Shown here: in pieces, positions 1 through 6,877 of the stretch
How positions within the stretch are numbered: the first letter of the stretch is position 1
Layout of the letters: the number at the start of each line of letters is the position of its first letter
Assembly: GCA_947455805.1 (NCBI GenBank)
Contig: CANGSN010000078.1
Span: forward strand, 1 to 9,711
Length of the DNA stretch: 9,711 nt
Reading direction: 5' to 3'
DNA from: Planctomycetota bacterium
GTDB lineage: Bacteria; Planctomycetota; UBA1135; UBA2386
Made by a program: the position numbers and the translations under genes
The notes under the pieces: model-generated
The model's input: only the letters and a program-made list of their open reading frames with translations
Told to the model about the DNA's origin: nothing
Databases searched by the model: none

Positions 1-1
1 C

Positions 2-280
2 GTCGCCATCGGCACCACCAGCTGCCGCACGCTGGAGACGTGCGCAGCGCCCGGTCGCCTCGCCGCCGCCGGCACCGGCAGCTCGCAGCTGTTCCTGTAT
101 CCGGGCAAGCAGTTCCAGGTCGTCGACGCGCTGTTCACCAACTTCCACCTGCCGCAGTCGACGCTGCTGATGTTGGTCGCGGCGTTCGCCGGCCACCAGG
201 AGGTGCTGGCGCTGTATCGCGAGGCGGTGGCGCGCCGCTATCGCTTCTTCTCGTTCGGCGACGCGATGCTGCTGCTGTGA
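2..280 (+). CDS. queA: S-adenosylmethionine:tRNA ribosyltransferase-isomerase, C-terminal part (5' end outside window)
   Basis: Cytoplasmic enzyme of queuosine synthesis. It transfers and isomerises the ribosyl part of S-adenosylmethionine onto 7-aminomethyl-7-deazaguanine in tRNA, giving epoxyqueuosine. Only the last 92 residues are visible, read from base 2. They contain the conserved QueA C-terminal signatures: GTTSCRTLE (visible residues 4-12), a G-T-G-S-S-Q-L-F-L-Y-P-G segment, VDALFTNFHLPQSTLLMLV, and the ending YRFFSFGDAMLLL just before TGA. The family usually has roughly 340-360 residues, so about three quarters lies to the left. The frame is intact with no sign of decay. It converges on thiE with only 19 bases between the stop codons, and I see no terminator hairpin there. 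The family call is very secure; activity is inferred from it. Confidence 0.95.
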   Translation, partial: VAIGTTSCRTLETCAAPGRLAAAGTGSSQLFLYPGKQFQVVDALFTNFHLPQSTLLMLVAAFAGHQEVLALYREAVARRYRFFSFGDAMLLL

Positions 281-299
281 GCGGCAGCCGGCGAGGCGC

Positions 300-905
300 C
301 TACAGGAACGCGCGCAACGCCGCCGCCGCGGCCCGCGGATCCTCGGCCGACAGCACGTGGCTGCTGACGGCGATGCGGTCGACGCCGAGCAGGCGCAGGC
401 CCGGCAGGTTGTCGGGGTTGATGCCGCCGATGGCGAACAGCGGCAGCCGGTGCTGCGCCGCCGTCGCGACCGCCGCTTCGATGTCGGCTGGCGACTTGCC
501 GTGTTCGTAGCCCTTGGTCGCGGTCGGATGGCACGGGCCGAAGCCGATGTAGTCGGCGCCTTCGTGCGCGGCGTCGGCGATCTGCTTGCCGTCGTGCGTG
601 CTGACGCCGAGCCAGCGGTCGACCAGCAGCTTGCGCGCGGCCGGCACCGGCATGTCGGTCTGGCCGACGTGGCCACCGGCGGCGCGGCCGCGCACCGCCA
701 GCATCACGTCGTCGTTGACGATCAGTGGCACGTTGTGCGCGCGGCAGATCGTGCGGCAGCGTTCGAAGCCGGCGCGGTCGTCGCCCTTCTTGCGCCACTG
801 CACCAGGTCGACGCCGCCGGCGATCGCCAGTTCGAGCGTCTGCCACGGGTCGCGGCGGCACGACTCCGGGGTGAACAGGAGATACAGGCGTCCAGGGAAC
901 CGCAT
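300..905 (-). CDS. thiE: Thiamine-phosphate synthase (thiamine-phosphate pyrophosphorylase)
   Basis: Joins hydroxymethylpyrimidine diphosphate to the thiazole phosphate to make thiamine monophosphate; a cytoplasmic TIM-barrel enzyme. The 201-residue length fits the family. Key motifs are in order: QWRKK (36-40, the Q-x-R-x-K site), VNDD (63-66) and D84 in GQTD for substrate and Mg binding, S102-T-H104, GFGPCHPTATK (121-131, phosphate-binding T-x-T-K), AIGGI (158-162), and AVSSHV near 179-184. The start is the ATG at 903-905 because family similarity begins there (RLYLLFTP). The frame stays open upstream to 1091, but that extension is low-complexity and overlaps the divergent gene. No Shine-Dalgarno sequence precedes the ATG. 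It stands alone, without other thi genes in view. The catalytic residues look complete, so it should be functional. Confidence 0.93.
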   Translation of the reverse strand: MRFPGRLYLLFTPESCRRDPWQTLELAIAGGVDLVQWRKKGDDRAGFERCRTICRAHNVPLIVNDDVMLAVRGRAAGGHVGQTDMPVPAARKLLVDRWLGVSTHDGKQIADAAHEGADYIGFGPCHPTATKGYEHGKSPADIEAAVATAAQHRLPLFAIGGINPDNLPGLRLLGVDRIAVSSHVLSAEDPRAAAAALRAFL

Positions 906-984
906 TCGGGGCGGAACAGCGTAGCAGGTGCCAGCACCGAACGCGCTGTGGAGCTCGCTCCGCCGGCGGCGTAGGCTCGCGAAC

Positions 985-1512
985 GTGTTCGCGGACCACT
1001 TCCTGCCCAACCTGCTGCTGTTCGTCCTCGGGCAGGCGTCGGCGTGGTTCTTCCTGCGCACCGGCCGGCTCGCGCTCGGTTGGGGCGGCACCGTCGGCTT
1101 GTGGGTGCTGCTCGATGCGTGGCTGCTCGGCCGCTACGCGCTCGCCGCCGGACCTGGCACGCTGTGGGCGCTGGTGTTGTTGCTGCAGCTGCTGTCGCTG
1201 GCGCTCGCCGGTGTGTTGGCCCACGGCCGCTGGCGCCGGCGCTGGTCGGCGGCGGCGAAACAGCGGAAAGAACGCTTCGCCGCGGGCCTCGTGCAGTTCC
1301 TGCGCAGCGACCACGACGCCGCGTGTGCGACGTTCACGCAGCTCGTGCAGGTCGATCCGTGGGACGCGGTCGCGTGGATCGCACTCGGCGATGCGCTGGC
1401 GGCCCGCGGCGAGTCCGCGCGCGCGCAGCGCTGCTACCGCCGCGCCGCTGCCGTCGACGTGACGAAGGACTTCGCCGACCTGCTTCGGCACCATCGGCTG
1501 CGCGCCGGCTGA
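985..1512 (+). CDS. Small membrane protein with three predicted helices and a TPR-like C-terminal region
   Basis: Product of about 175 residues, function unknown. Three hydrophobic segments (roughly residues 8-25, 31-50 and 58-80) are followed by a basic stretch (GRWRRRW, then KQRKER). This suggests a membrane-embedded N-terminal half with the rest in the cytoplasm by the positive-inside rule. Residues about 97-155 look like one to two tetratricopeptide repeats: FAAGLVQFLRSDHDAACATF, then WIALGDALAARGESARAQRC with Gly-Asp and Ala at typical TPR positions. Such repeats usually bind other proteins. I chose the GTG at 985 because the hydrophobic N-terminus begins there. A GTG at 928 would add 19 arginine-rich residues reaching into the promoter region of thiE. 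No Shine-Dalgarno sequence is visible. Transcribed away from thiE (79 bases apart) and converging on the next gene. No enzyme signature is seen. Confidence 0.75.
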   Translation: MFADHFLPNLLLFVLGQASAWFFLRTGRLALGWGGTVGLWVLLDAWLLGRYALAAGPGTLWALVLLLQLLSLALAGVLAHGRWRRRWSAAAKQRKERFAAGLVQFLRSDHDAACATFTQLVQVDPWDAVAWIALGDALAARGESARAQRCYRRAAAVDVTKDFADLLRHHRLRAG

Positions 1513-1522
1513 GCTGGCGCAC

Positions 1523-1543
1523 GCCCGCCGCGCGCCGGCGGGC
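1523..1543. terminator. GC-rich hairpin in convergent gap (possible bidirectional terminator)
   Basis: A perfect 8-base-pair stem (GCCCGCCG at 1523-1530 with CGGCGGGC at 1536-1543) closes a 5-base loop. It lies inside the 51-base gap between two converging stop codons, 11 bases after one and 20 after the other. Neither side has a T-tract, so it is not a classical intrinsic terminator. Its position suggests a role in ending or stabilising both transcripts. GC-rich DNA makes chance stems common. Confidence 0.4.
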
Positions 1544-1563
1544 AAGGCGTTCGCGGGCCGCGG

Positions 1564-4323
1564 TCAGCGGTCGAGCAGGCGCAGGTCGACGGTCCGCGTG
1601 CTGCCGGTCTGCAGGTCGATGCGGTCGGGGACGACGCGGCCGAAGCCGGTGCGCGGCTGCACGTGCCATTCGCCGGCCGGCAGGTCGAACAGGTCGGCCT
1701 GGCCGCTGCCGTCGAGCAGCACGTCGCGGCGGGCGAGCTCGCGACCCTGTGCATCGTGCCGCGACAGCCGCAGCATCTCGTCGGTCAGCGGGCGGCCGTC
1801 GCGCGTGCAGGCCAGCAGCAAGCGCGCCGACTGCAGGGCCACGTCGACGCGCGCCAGCTGGCCGTCGCCCGGCGTCGGCACGACTTCGCAGTGCACCAGC
1901 TGCAGGCCGGTGTCGCCCGACAGTTCGACGCGGACCTCGATCGCTGCCGACGCCGGCAGCGACGCGAAGCGGAACTCGCCGACGATGTCGGTGTCGCAGC
2001 GGTGGGTGAAGCTCGCCGTGGCCTCGACGAACTCGCCCTGCACGCTGCGTTCGGCATCGCTGCGGCGCGTGTCCGGGCGGTGGCGATCGCGGGTCCGCCG
2101 CGGGCCGCGCTCGTTGCCGTGGTCGCTCGGCGGCGCCACCGGGCGCACGCGCACCACCGCTCCCGCCACGTTCAGGCCGTCGCGGCGCACGGTGCCGACG
2201 AGGCGGTTCGGCAGGCCAGCTTCGGCTTCGGCGTCGAGCCGCACGTGCAGCTCCTGGCCGTCGTCGAGCACGACGCGCTGGCGGCGGAACTCCGTGCGCA
2301 CCGTGGTGCCACCGGCCGACGTCGGCACCCCGGGCAGCTCCGGCTGCAGGTCCCACAAGCCGGCGCACAGGCCGCGGAACGCGAACGTGCCGTCGTCGCC
2401 GGTCACCGCGAGCTGGCTCTGCAGCAGGCTGTTGCCGTGCAGTTCGTGGCCCTCGGGGGCGTACTGGCGCGCGCGCACCCGGAAGCCCTTGGGTGCGGGC
2501 CGCTGCTGCAGCAGCAGCGTGCCGGCGATGCCGGTGGGACGGCGCAGGACGAGCTCGACGCGGCCGCCGGCGACCGGCACCAGGTGCGGGCCCGCACTCG
2601 GCGCGAAGTCGGGATGCGTCGCCTGCAGCGAGAAGCGCGCCGGCCAGGTCGGCACGACCAGTTCGCCGCGTTCGTCGGTGTGGCCGAGCTGCACCCGGCG
2701 GTCGGCGAGTGCGCTCCACTGGGCACCGGCGAACCGTAGCTCGGGGTTGCTGTCGACCTGCACGCGGATCGCGGCGCCGGCGATCGGGCGCCCTTCGAGG
2801 TCGCGCGTGTGCACGGTCGTCGTGCCCATCGGCAGCAGCTTCAACGACAGCACGTCGGGCGTGTTCGCGTCGTGCGGCACGTGCGCGATCGCCGGCGCGA
2901 AGCCCGGCACCGAGGCGACGACCACCAGCGCGCACGGCCGCTGCCCCATGTAGCGGCCCGGCTCGCGTTCCTGCGGTTGCATCGCCGCCGGCAGGGCGCG
3001 GTCGCGGCGGCGGAACTGCGTCGCGTCGGCGAACGTGCGCACGGTGCCGCCGTGGAGCGCGCGGTCGCCTTCGTCGAACAGCAGGATCGTCAATGGCCGC
3101 GGTCGCGGCACCGTGACCACCAGCTTGTTCGCGCTCATGCCGTCCACCTCGATCCACGGCCCACCGCCGGGGTAGGCGAACAGCAGCGACGCGCGGCCCG
3201 TGTCGAGGAACTGCAGCCACGCCTCGCCGCGCGCATTGGTGGTCACCGGCGCGCTGCCGAAGCCGTGCACTCCGTGCAGCACGGCGACGCTGGCCCGCTG
3301 CCAGGCGACGTTGTCCTCGTCGACCACGCGCACGGCGACCTGGTCGCTCTCCGTCGCGAGCAGTGCTGGGATCTGCGTCGTGCGGCCCGCCACGACCTGG
3401 ATGCGCCGCAGGGTGCCGACGTGGCGGCCTTGCTCCCGGCTGCTGCCCGGCTGCAGGAACAGGTCGTGGCGGCCGGGGCGCAGTCCGCGCAGCTGGAAGC
3501 GGCCTTGCTGGTCGGTGACGGCGATCGGGAACGGCAGGAAGCGGTCGCGGCGCGCGACCCAGCCCGGCACCGCCCCGCCGCGCATGCTGCCGTCGGGCTG
3601 CCACGCGGCGAGGCCGCGGCTGCGCAGGTCCTGCACGTCGTCGAGGCCGCTGGCCAGCGCGTTCAGCGGTTCGTCGACGGCGCGCACTTCGACGCCAGCG
3701 AGCGGCTGGCCGTCGACGGTGACGACGGCCCCGGCGATGCCGCCGCGCTGCTCGAGCCAGACGTCGCCGAGTTCCCACGTCTCGCCGGGCCGCGGCTGGT
3801 GCGGCACCTTCTGGAAGTCCTGCCAGGCGCCGCGCACGTCGATCAGGAAGAACAGTTCGTCGGCGGTCGGCTGGAAGCGCAGCGCGAAGCAGCCATCGGC
3901 GTCGGTGGTGGTGGTGGGCTCGTCGCGCGCCGGCGCACGCTGGGCGCCTTCGCCCTCGACCGGCAGCACGCTGTCGAGCCAGCTGCGGGTCAGCCGCACC
4001 TCGACGCCGGCCGGGTGGATCCACGGTTGCTGCCGCACGGTCAGTCGTCCGCGCAGCACCGCGCTGCGCGGTTCGTGCTCGTCGGCGACCAGCGGTTCGA
4101 CCTGGGGAGCCGTCAACGGATCACTCCACCAGATGCCATCGCGCACGATGGCGGGGCGCGGCGGCAGCTGCGTCGTCGTCGTCGCCGCCGGCAGCGGGTC
4201 GGTCGTCGGCGGGGTCGCCAGCGCGTCGGCGGGCAGTGGCGCCGTGTCGTCGCCTGCGCACCAGAGCCACCATGCGAGGGCGCCGAGAGCGACGACGGCA
4301 GCGACGGGGCGGACCTTCTGCAT
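1564..4323 (-). CDS. Membrane-anchored protein of about eight carboxypeptidase-regulatory-like (CarboxypepD_reg-like) modules
   Basis: A 919-residue protein, probably facing the periplasm or cell surface. Residues 7-23 form one hydrophobic helix after a basic start (MQKVRP), read as a signal anchor. The cysteine at 22 lacks a proper lipobox. A Thr/Pro/Ala-rich linker follows to about residue 60. The rest is a chain of beta-sandwich modules, approximately 85-190, 193-320, 327-405, 410-498, 500-593, 597-695, 707-830 and 833-917. Many show the family hallmark, a G-x-V/L start, a G-x-P-L/I-x-G-V/A turn, then D-x-x-G-x-F ending in L-x-x-G: for example VDGQPLAGVEV (203-213) with DQQGRFQLRGLRPG (271-284), LEGRPIAGAAI (509-519), and DDGTFAFRGLCAG (643-655). 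No catalytic domain is recognised, so the role is likely structural, adhesive or sugar-binding. Module 7 holds a very basic insertion. The ATG at 4321-4323 is the natural start, without a Shine-Dalgarno sequence. Divergent from the peroxidase gene. Confidence 0.85.
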   Translation of the reverse strand: MQKVRPVAAVVALGALAWWLWCAGDDTAPLPADALATPPTTDPLPAATTTTQLPPRPAIVRDGIWWSDPLTAPQVEPLVADEHEPRSAVLRGRLTVRQQPWIHPAGVEVRLTRSWLDSVLPVEGEGAQRAPARDEPTTTTDADGCFALRFQPTADELFFLIDVRGAWQDFQKVPHQPRPGETWELGDVWLEQRGGIAGAVVTVDGQPLAGVEVRAVDEPLNALASGLDDVQDLRSRGLAAWQPDGSMRGGAVPGWVARRDRFLPFPIAVTDQQGRFQLRGLRPGRHDLFLQPGSSREQGRHVGTLRRIQVVAGRTTQIPALLATESDQVAVRVVDEDNVAWQRASVAVLHGVHGFGSAPVTTNARGEAWLQFLDTGRASLLFAYPGGGPWIEVDGMSANKLVVTVPRPRPLTILLFDEGDRALHGGTVRTFADATQFRRRDRALPAAMQPQEREPGRYMGQRPCALVVVASVPGFAPAIAHVPHDANTPDVLSLKLLPMGTTTVHTRDLEGRPIAGAAIRVQVDSNPELRFAGAQWSALADRRVQLGHTDERGELVVPTWPARFSLQATHPDFAPSAGPHLVPVAGGRVELVLRRPTGIAGTLLLQQRPAPKGFRVRARQYAPEGHELHGNSLLQSQLAVTGDDGTFAFRGLCAGLWDLQPELPGVPTSAGGTTVRTEFRRQRVVLDDGQELHVRLDAEAEAGLPNRLVGTVRRDGLNVAGAVVRVRPVAPPSDHGNERGPRRTRDRHRPDTRRSDAERSVQGEFVEATASFTHRCDTDIVGEFRFASLPASAAIEVRVELSGDTGLQLVHCEVVPTPGDGQLARVDVALQSARLLLACTRDGRPLTDEMLRLSRHDAQGRELARRDVLLDGSGQADLFDLPAGEWHVQPRTGFGRVVPDRIDLQTGSTRTVDLRLLDR

Positions 4324-4449
4324 AGGGGGGCGATGCTACCTGCGGAAATGAAGGGCTTGCGGTGTGAGCGTCAGCGGGCGTGACGTTGCCGCGACAGTCC
4401 CGACACACCGGTCTTGCCTTCCACCGGTGGTCCAAAGCCCCTGACGACC
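4324..4449. promoter_or_regulatory. Divergent intergenic region with paired ACCGGT sites
   Basis: These 126 bases must carry the start signals of both the leftward modular protein and the rightward peroxidase. I find no convincing -35/-10 pair. The recognisable structure is two copies of CACCGGT, at 4406-4412 and 4422-4428, each containing the palindrome ACCGGT and spaced 16 bases start to start. The second sits in a perfect 10-base palindrome, CCACCGGTGG (4421-4430), ending 19 bases before the peroxidase ATG. This could be an operator or a 5'-leader stem, but short GC-rich palindromes are frequent by chance. No ribosome binding site stands at normal spacing for either gene. Confidence 0.25.
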
Positions 4450-6081
4450 ATGCGTCTACCCATCTTCCTCGCCCTGGCCAGTTCGTTGGCTGCACAGGTC
4501 CTGCCGCCGCAGCCCGTCCCGCCGCAGAACCCGATCACGCCGCAGAAGGCGATCCTCGGCAAGCTGCTGTTCTGGGAAGAGCAGCTGTCGAGCAACAACC
4601 GCGTCGCGTGCGGCACCTGCCACACGTTCGCGGCCGGCGGCGGCGACCTGCGGCGGGCCGCGCACCCGGGCCCGGACGGGGTCACGCCCTCGCCCGACGA
4701 CAAGTTCGGTTCGCCTGGCCTGCCGCGCAGCGATGCGCAGAACGCCTACCTGCCGGACGCCGTGTTCGGCACCGCGCCGCAGGTGACCGGCCGCGCGTCG
4801 CCGTCGTTCCTGACCGCCGCGTGGTTCCCGGAGATGTTCTGGGACGGCCGCGCCCGCACCAACTTCGTCGACCCCGACACCGGCGTGACCACGATCCCGA
4901 CCGGCGGTGCGCTCGAGAACCAGGCGCTCGCCCCGCTGCTGGCCCACGACGAGATGGCGCACGACGCACGCACCTTCGCCAACGTCACCAGCAAGCTGCA
5001 GACGGCCAAGCCGATGGCGCTCGCGACCAACCTGCCGGCCGACATGGCGGCGGCGATCGCCGGTGGCACGGCCTATCCGGCGCTGTTCCAGGCGGCGTTC
5101 GGTTCGCCCGACATCACCGCGCAGCGCATCGCCTACGCGCTGGCGACCTACCAGCGCACGCTGGTGCCGAACCAGACCCCGTACGACCTGTTCGTCGCCG
5201 GCAACCCGAACGCGCTGACGCCGCAACAGCAGAACGGCCTGGCGGTGTTCAACGGCCCGGCGCGCTGCAACCTCTGCCACACGCCCGGCCTGTTCAGCGA
5301 CCGCCAGTTCCGCAACCTCGGCCTGCGTCCGATCGCGCAGGACAACGGCCGCCAGGCGGTGACCGGCATCGCCAGCGACGGCGGCAAGTTCAAGGTGCCG
5401 AGCCTGCGCAACGTCGGCCTGCGCACGTCCTTCATGCACAACGGCCAGTTCACCACGCTCGGCCAGGTGTTCGGCTTCTACCTGAACGGCGGTGGCCCGA
5501 ACCTGCAGAACAAGGACCCGCTGCTGCAGCCGTTGAACGGTCCGCCGCCCGGTGGTGTGCCGCCGCAGGCCGCCAACGACCTGATCAACTTCCTGCAGAA
5601 CGGCCTGACCGATCCACGCGTCGCCAACGGCCTGCCGCCGTTCGATCGACCGACGCTGCGCAGCCAGCTGCTGCCGGAACTGGGCCCGCTCTACGGCGTC
5701 GGCTCGGCCGGCACCGGCGGCCGCGTGCCGCAGGTGCTCGCCGGCGTGCCGGCCAACCTCGGCAACGTCGACTGGAAGCTCGGCGTCGCCAACGCCCGCG
5801 GCGGGGCCCCGTCGACGCTGGTGCTGAACCTGTTCCCGACCTCGGCGACGATCGGTGGCGTCAACCTGAACGTGCTGCTGAACGGCGGCGAACTGCTGGT
5901 GCCAGGGGTGCTGCACGGCACGCCTGGGGTCGCCGGCGCCGGCTACGGCTCGCTGCGCCTCTTGGTGCCGAACGATCCCGGCCTCGCCGGCCTCGTGCTG
6001 TTCGCGCAGTGGTTCGTCTGGGACAGCGGCGTACCGGCCGGAGCGGCCACGAGCCGCGGCAGCCAGGTCGCCTTGTTCTGA
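4450..6081 (+). CDS. Secreted MauG/CcpA-type di-haem cytochrome c peroxidase with extra C-terminal beta domain
   Basis: Exported c-type haem protein of 543 residues. Residues 1-16 form a signal peptide (MRLPIFLALASSLAAQ, likely cut near AAQ). The peroxidase region covers about 25-405. It has haem motif 1 CGTCH (54-58), the family motif FWDGRA with W131, ENQALAP (156-162) and E168, haem motif 2 CNLCH (273-277), then LRNVGLRTSFMHNG (319-332) and FYLNGG (343-348). Tyr344 falls where bacterial cytochrome c peroxidases place the Met ligand and MauG has a Tyr, so it looks MauG-like. Known relatives reduce peroxide or oxidise a protein partner; the substrate here is unknown. Residues about 415-543 form a separate glycine-rich, beta-predicted domain. 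The ATG at 4450 is chosen because the signal peptide begins there; a TTG at 4414 would bury it. No Shine-Dalgarno sequence. Confidence 0.93.
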   Translation: MRLPIFLALASSLAAQVLPPQPVPPQNPITPQKAILGKLLFWEEQLSSNNRVACGTCHTFAAGGGDLRRAAHPGPDGVTPSPDDKFGSPGLPRSDAQNAYLPDAVFGTAPQVTGRASPSFLTAAWFPEMFWDGRARTNFVDPDTGVTTIPTGGALENQALAPLLAHDEMAHDARTFANVTSKLQTAKPMALATNLPADMAAAIAGGTAYPALFQAAFGSPDITAQRIAYALATYQRTLVPNQTPYDLFVAGNPNALTPQQQNGLAVFNGPARCNLCHTPGLFSDRQFRNLGLRPIAQDNGRQAVTGIASDGGKFKVPSLRNVGLRTSFMHNGQFTTLGQVFGFYLNGGGPNLQNKDPLLQPLNGPPPGGVPPQAANDLINFLQNGLTDPRVANGLPPFDRPTLRSQLLPELGPLYGVGSAGTGGRVPQVLAGVPANLGNVDWKLGVANARGGAPSTLVLNLFPTSATIGGVNLNVLLNGGELLVPGVLHGTPGVAGAGYGSLRLLVPNDPGLAGLVLFAQWFVWDSGVPAGAATSRGSQVALF

Positions 6082-6232
6082 TTGCCGGGTTGGCGGGGGA
6101 GCGCTCGCTGCGGCCGCTTGCAGTCGCCGCTCGCCGCGGCCGGAACTCCCCATGGCACAGGCAGTTCTCCTGCACGAGTCGCCTCGACTTTCCCGAAATC
6201 GGCCGCCATCATACGAGCCTCGCCTCTCGCCA

Positions 6233-6832
6233 ATGCCGACCACCGATCCTCGGGTGGACGCCTACCTTGCGTCCGCCCCGGACCTCGCTCGCCAGCTTCT
6301 CGCCGAGCTGCGGGCGCGGGTCCATCGTGTCCTTCCCGACGTCCATGAAACCATCAAGTGGCGCGCGCCGTCGTTCGAGTGCCACGGGCTGCTCGGCGGC
6401 ATGGCCGCCTTCAAGGCCCACTGCACGTTCGCGTTCTGGAAGGAACGCCTGCTGCTGCAGGAGGAGGCGGCCATCGCCGACGTCGTCCGCCAGTGCGGCC
6501 GGCTGACCGGTCCGGACGACCTGCCGTCGGTGGCCGCGTTCGCTGCGGCGCTGAAGCGGGCGCGCGAACTGAACGAAGCCGGGGTCCGGCTGCCGCGCAC
6601 GAAGGCCATCCCGCGGCCGCCGGCCGTGGTGCCGCCGGCATTCGCCAAGGCCCTGGCCCGCGCCAAGAAGGCGAAGGTGCTGTTCGAGGCCTTCGCGCCG
6701 AGCCACCAGCGCGAGTACCTCGAGTGGATCCAGGATTGCAAGCGACCGGAGACCCAGCAGCGCCGGATCGAGCAGGCGATCGAGTGGCTCGCGGAAGGCC
6801 GCACTCGCAACTGGAAGCTGCAGCGCCGCTGA
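6233..6832 (+). CDS. DUF1801 / YdeI-OmdA-type protein
   Basis: A 199-residue, probably cytoplasmic protein with no signal peptide. The N-terminal half (about 10-110) resembles the DUF1801 domain: PDVHETIKWRAPSFECHGLLG (35-55), GMAAFKAHCTFAFWKE (56-71). The C-terminal part (about 133-195) resembles the YdeI/OmpD-associated domain, with PPAFAKAL and an EAFAPSHQREYLEWI (142-156) segment, then a helix pair ending EWLAEGRTRNWK. This two-domain arrangement and length are usual for YdeI-like proteins. The Pfam name mentions bacteriocin protection, but the biochemical role is not settled and I do not assign one. The ATG at 6233 is preferred because family similarity (TTDPRVDAYL) begins there. An ATG at 6152 would add 27 residues of non-family sequence. 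It follows the peroxidase gene by 151 bases and precedes the hydrolase by 45, so it may be co-transcribed with the hydrolase. Confidence 0.85.
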   Translation: MPTTDPRVDAYLASAPDLARQLLAELRARVHRVLPDVHETIKWRAPSFECHGLLGGMAAFKAHCTFAFWKERLLLQEEAAIADVVRQCGRLTGPDDLPSVAAFAAALKRARELNEAGVRLPRTKAIPRPPAVVPPAFAKALARAKKAKVLFEAFAPSHQREYLEWIQDCKRPETQQRRIEQAIEWLAEGRTRNWKLQRR

Positions 6833-6877
6833 TCCAGGAGGGTGCGCGAACGGCGGCGGGACGATAAGCCAGCGGCC

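Noticed and set aside
906..1091. Upstream extension of ThiE by 62 residues
   Set aside because: The extension is not family-like, overlaps the divergent membrane-protein gene, and would make the protein too long. The ATG at 905 gives the normal length.
238..1545. A 435-codon minus-strand open frame spanning thiE and the TPR-like gene
   Set aside because: No family-like sequence, and it overlaps two genes with clear motifs in other frames.
2502..2515. Perfect 14-base palindrome GCTGCTGCAGCAGC
   Set aside because: It lies inside the modular protein's coding sequence and follows from Leu/Gln codon use (CTG/CAG runs).
1334..4024. A second very long open frame (896 codons) on the minus strand overlapping the modular protein
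   Set aside because: Its product is almost only Arg, Ala, Pro and Gly with no domain. The overlapping frame has a signal anchor and recognisable modules. It is a GC-bias shadow.
4169..4192. GTC/GCC trinucleotide run as a microsatellite
   Set aside because: Only four GTC copies, encoding a Thr-rich linker; ordinary low complexity in a GC-rich gene.
6110..6142. Inverted GCGGCCG-type repeat after the peroxidase stop as a terminator
   Set aside because: Only a 6-base stem with a 20-base loop, no T-tract, and CGGCCG is itself palindromic, so the pairing is not compelling.
6184..6212. Possible sigma-70 promoter (TCGACT, 17 bases, CATCAT) before the YdeI-like gene
   Set aside because: Each box matches only four of six consensus bases, and the consensus may not apply to this organism. 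Too weak to annotate.
4456..6243. A 595-codon minus-strand open frame opposite the peroxidase
   Set aside because: Arg/Val/Gln-rich without motifs, while the plus strand encodes two CxxCH motifs, a signal peptide and conserved peroxidase sequence.
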